Assembly: GCA_003671025.1 (NCBI GenBank)
Contig: QWPW01000033.1
Coordinates: forward strand, 1 to 34,499
Length of the DNA stretch: 34,499 nt
Direction: 5' to 3'
Origin: Planctomycetota bacterium
GTDB taxonomy: Bacteria; Planctomycetota; Phycisphaerae; Phycisphaerales; SM1A02
Part shown: piece after piece, positions 34,069 to 34,499 of the stretch
Layout of the letters: each line of letters begins with the position of its first letter
Numbering within the stretch: position 1 is the stretch's first letter
Made by a program: the position numbers and the translations under genes
Notes under the pieces: model-generated
Databases searched by the model: none
What the model was told of the DNA's origin: nothing
The model's input: the letters and a program-made list of their open reading frames with translations, nothing else

Positions 34069-34380
34069 AAAGGGTGCATTTCGCGCGGACAAGGTGGGAG
34101 GGGAATGTAGCAGGATCGCGCGCGGAGTCGACGCAACGAGCGATGGCTCGTGTGCATCTGCGGGTGAATCGCGTTCTGCATATTCCTTGAACCGTCCACC
34201 AACTCACGCTTCACGCCCATGTGAAAGTCAGTTGAGTGCTCCGAGTTTGAGCATCATCTAAAGCGCGACGAGACATCGCTTTCGTCGCGACACTCGCCAC
34301 GAACCGCGCCCGTCCGCGCGAGCGAGCGGAGACATGAGGTCACCGCCGAAATAATCGCGAACACCCGTGAACGCCCCGAA
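34069..34380. other. Gene-free stretch upstream of efp
   Basis: No frame here resembles a gene. On the minus strand a TACATT (plus 34104-34109) could be a -10 box for efp, but no convincing -35 is present. Nothing else was recognised. Confidence 0.4.
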
Positions 34381-34410
34381 CAAAAAACAACCCCCGACCG
34401 AAGTCGGGGG
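34381..34410 (-). terminator. Intrinsic terminator for a minus-strand gene entering from the right edge
   Basis: CCCCCGAC (34391-34398), loop CGAA, GTCGGGGG (34403-34410) form a perfect 8-bp stem. The A-rich bases at 34381-34390 become a T-run on the minus strand, so this stops transcription coming from the right. Confidence 0.85.
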
Positions 34411-34439
34411 CGGAGGGAGGGAAAAGGGCTTTTTGGGAG

Positions 34440-34499
34440 TCAAGCATTTCTACTTGGCTCGACATCAATTTGCCACGGAACACGAGCGATGCAAATACG
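34440..34499 (-). CDS. Possible last 19 codons of a gene cut by the right edge
   Basis: Reading leftward from the edge, one minus-strand frame gives 19 codons (RICIARVPWQIDVEPSRNA) and then TGA at 34440-34442. A minus-strand terminator follows 30 bases later, as expected after a gene. The fragment is too short to identify, and another frame is also open to the edge, so this is tentative. Confidence 0.3.
   Translation of the reverse strand, partial: RICIARVPWQIDVEPSRNA

Noticed and set aside
34104-34109. TACATT on the minus strand as an efp promoter
   Set aside because: No acceptable -35 box; mentioned only in the intergenic entry.

Overview
The window looks like chromosomal core sequence from a Gram-negative-type bacterium, most likely a planctomycete and possibly class Phycisphaerae. 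This is inferred from the following: a high-GC genome; an outer-membrane and lipid A toolkit (LolC/LolD, LpxI, TonB/ExbD); flagellar FliM; an EF-P whose tip loop lacks the modifiable lysine; and many long Ala/Arg-rich proteins. The taxonomic call is by family resemblance only. No insertion sequence, CRISPR array, prophage, rRNA or tRNA gene was found.

Layout. 1-438: tail of a gene cut by the left edge. 464-4163 (minus): a family 2 glycosyltransferase, then an overlapping LolC-type permease and LolD-type ATPase. 4201-4690: decayed tail of a Ser/Thr kinase-like gene. 4750-5532: surE, behind a palindrome and a -10-like box. 5575-10855 (minus): gyrA, exbD and a TonB-like protein in one direction, with a 12-bp tandem repeat between gyrA and exbD. 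11016-12559 (minus): LOG-family protein coupled to lpxI. 12582-15967 (plus): WecA/MraY-type phosphosugar transferase coupled to an O-antigen ligase/polymerase-like membrane protein. 16010-18124 (minus): DsbD-type thiol:disulfide protein. 18356-19402: fliM. 19403-20294: a long gene-free interval with hairpins and a 17-bp repeat. 20295-27198 (plus): nusA, infB, rbfA and an unusual fusion protein. 27419-31834: a very large TPR protein, then yebC. 31871-32485 (minus): small lipoprotein. 32657-33406: TVP38/VTT membrane protein. 33503-34057 (minus): efp, facing it across a strong two-way terminator. The right edge holds another minus-strand terminator and perhaps the last 19 codons of a further gene.

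How the genes fit together. Several deal with building and energising the envelope: lipoprotein export (LolCD), lipid A (LpxI), glycan synthesis (GT2, WecA-like, ligase-like), TonB/ExbD energy coupling and DsbD redox. The rest are information-processing genes: gyrase A, NusA, IF-2, RbfA, EF-P and YebC.

The most unusual gene is 25588-27198, translationally coupled to rbfA. Its first ~210 residues can be aligned by eye with endonuclease III-type HhH-GPD DNA glycosylases, but the catalytic lysine position is Phe, the hairpin glycines are gone and the iron-sulfur cysteines are absent. This domain is joined to a charged coiled coil and a histone H1-like Lys/Ala/Ser tail. It reads as a DNA- or RNA-binding architectural protein rather than a repair enzyme.
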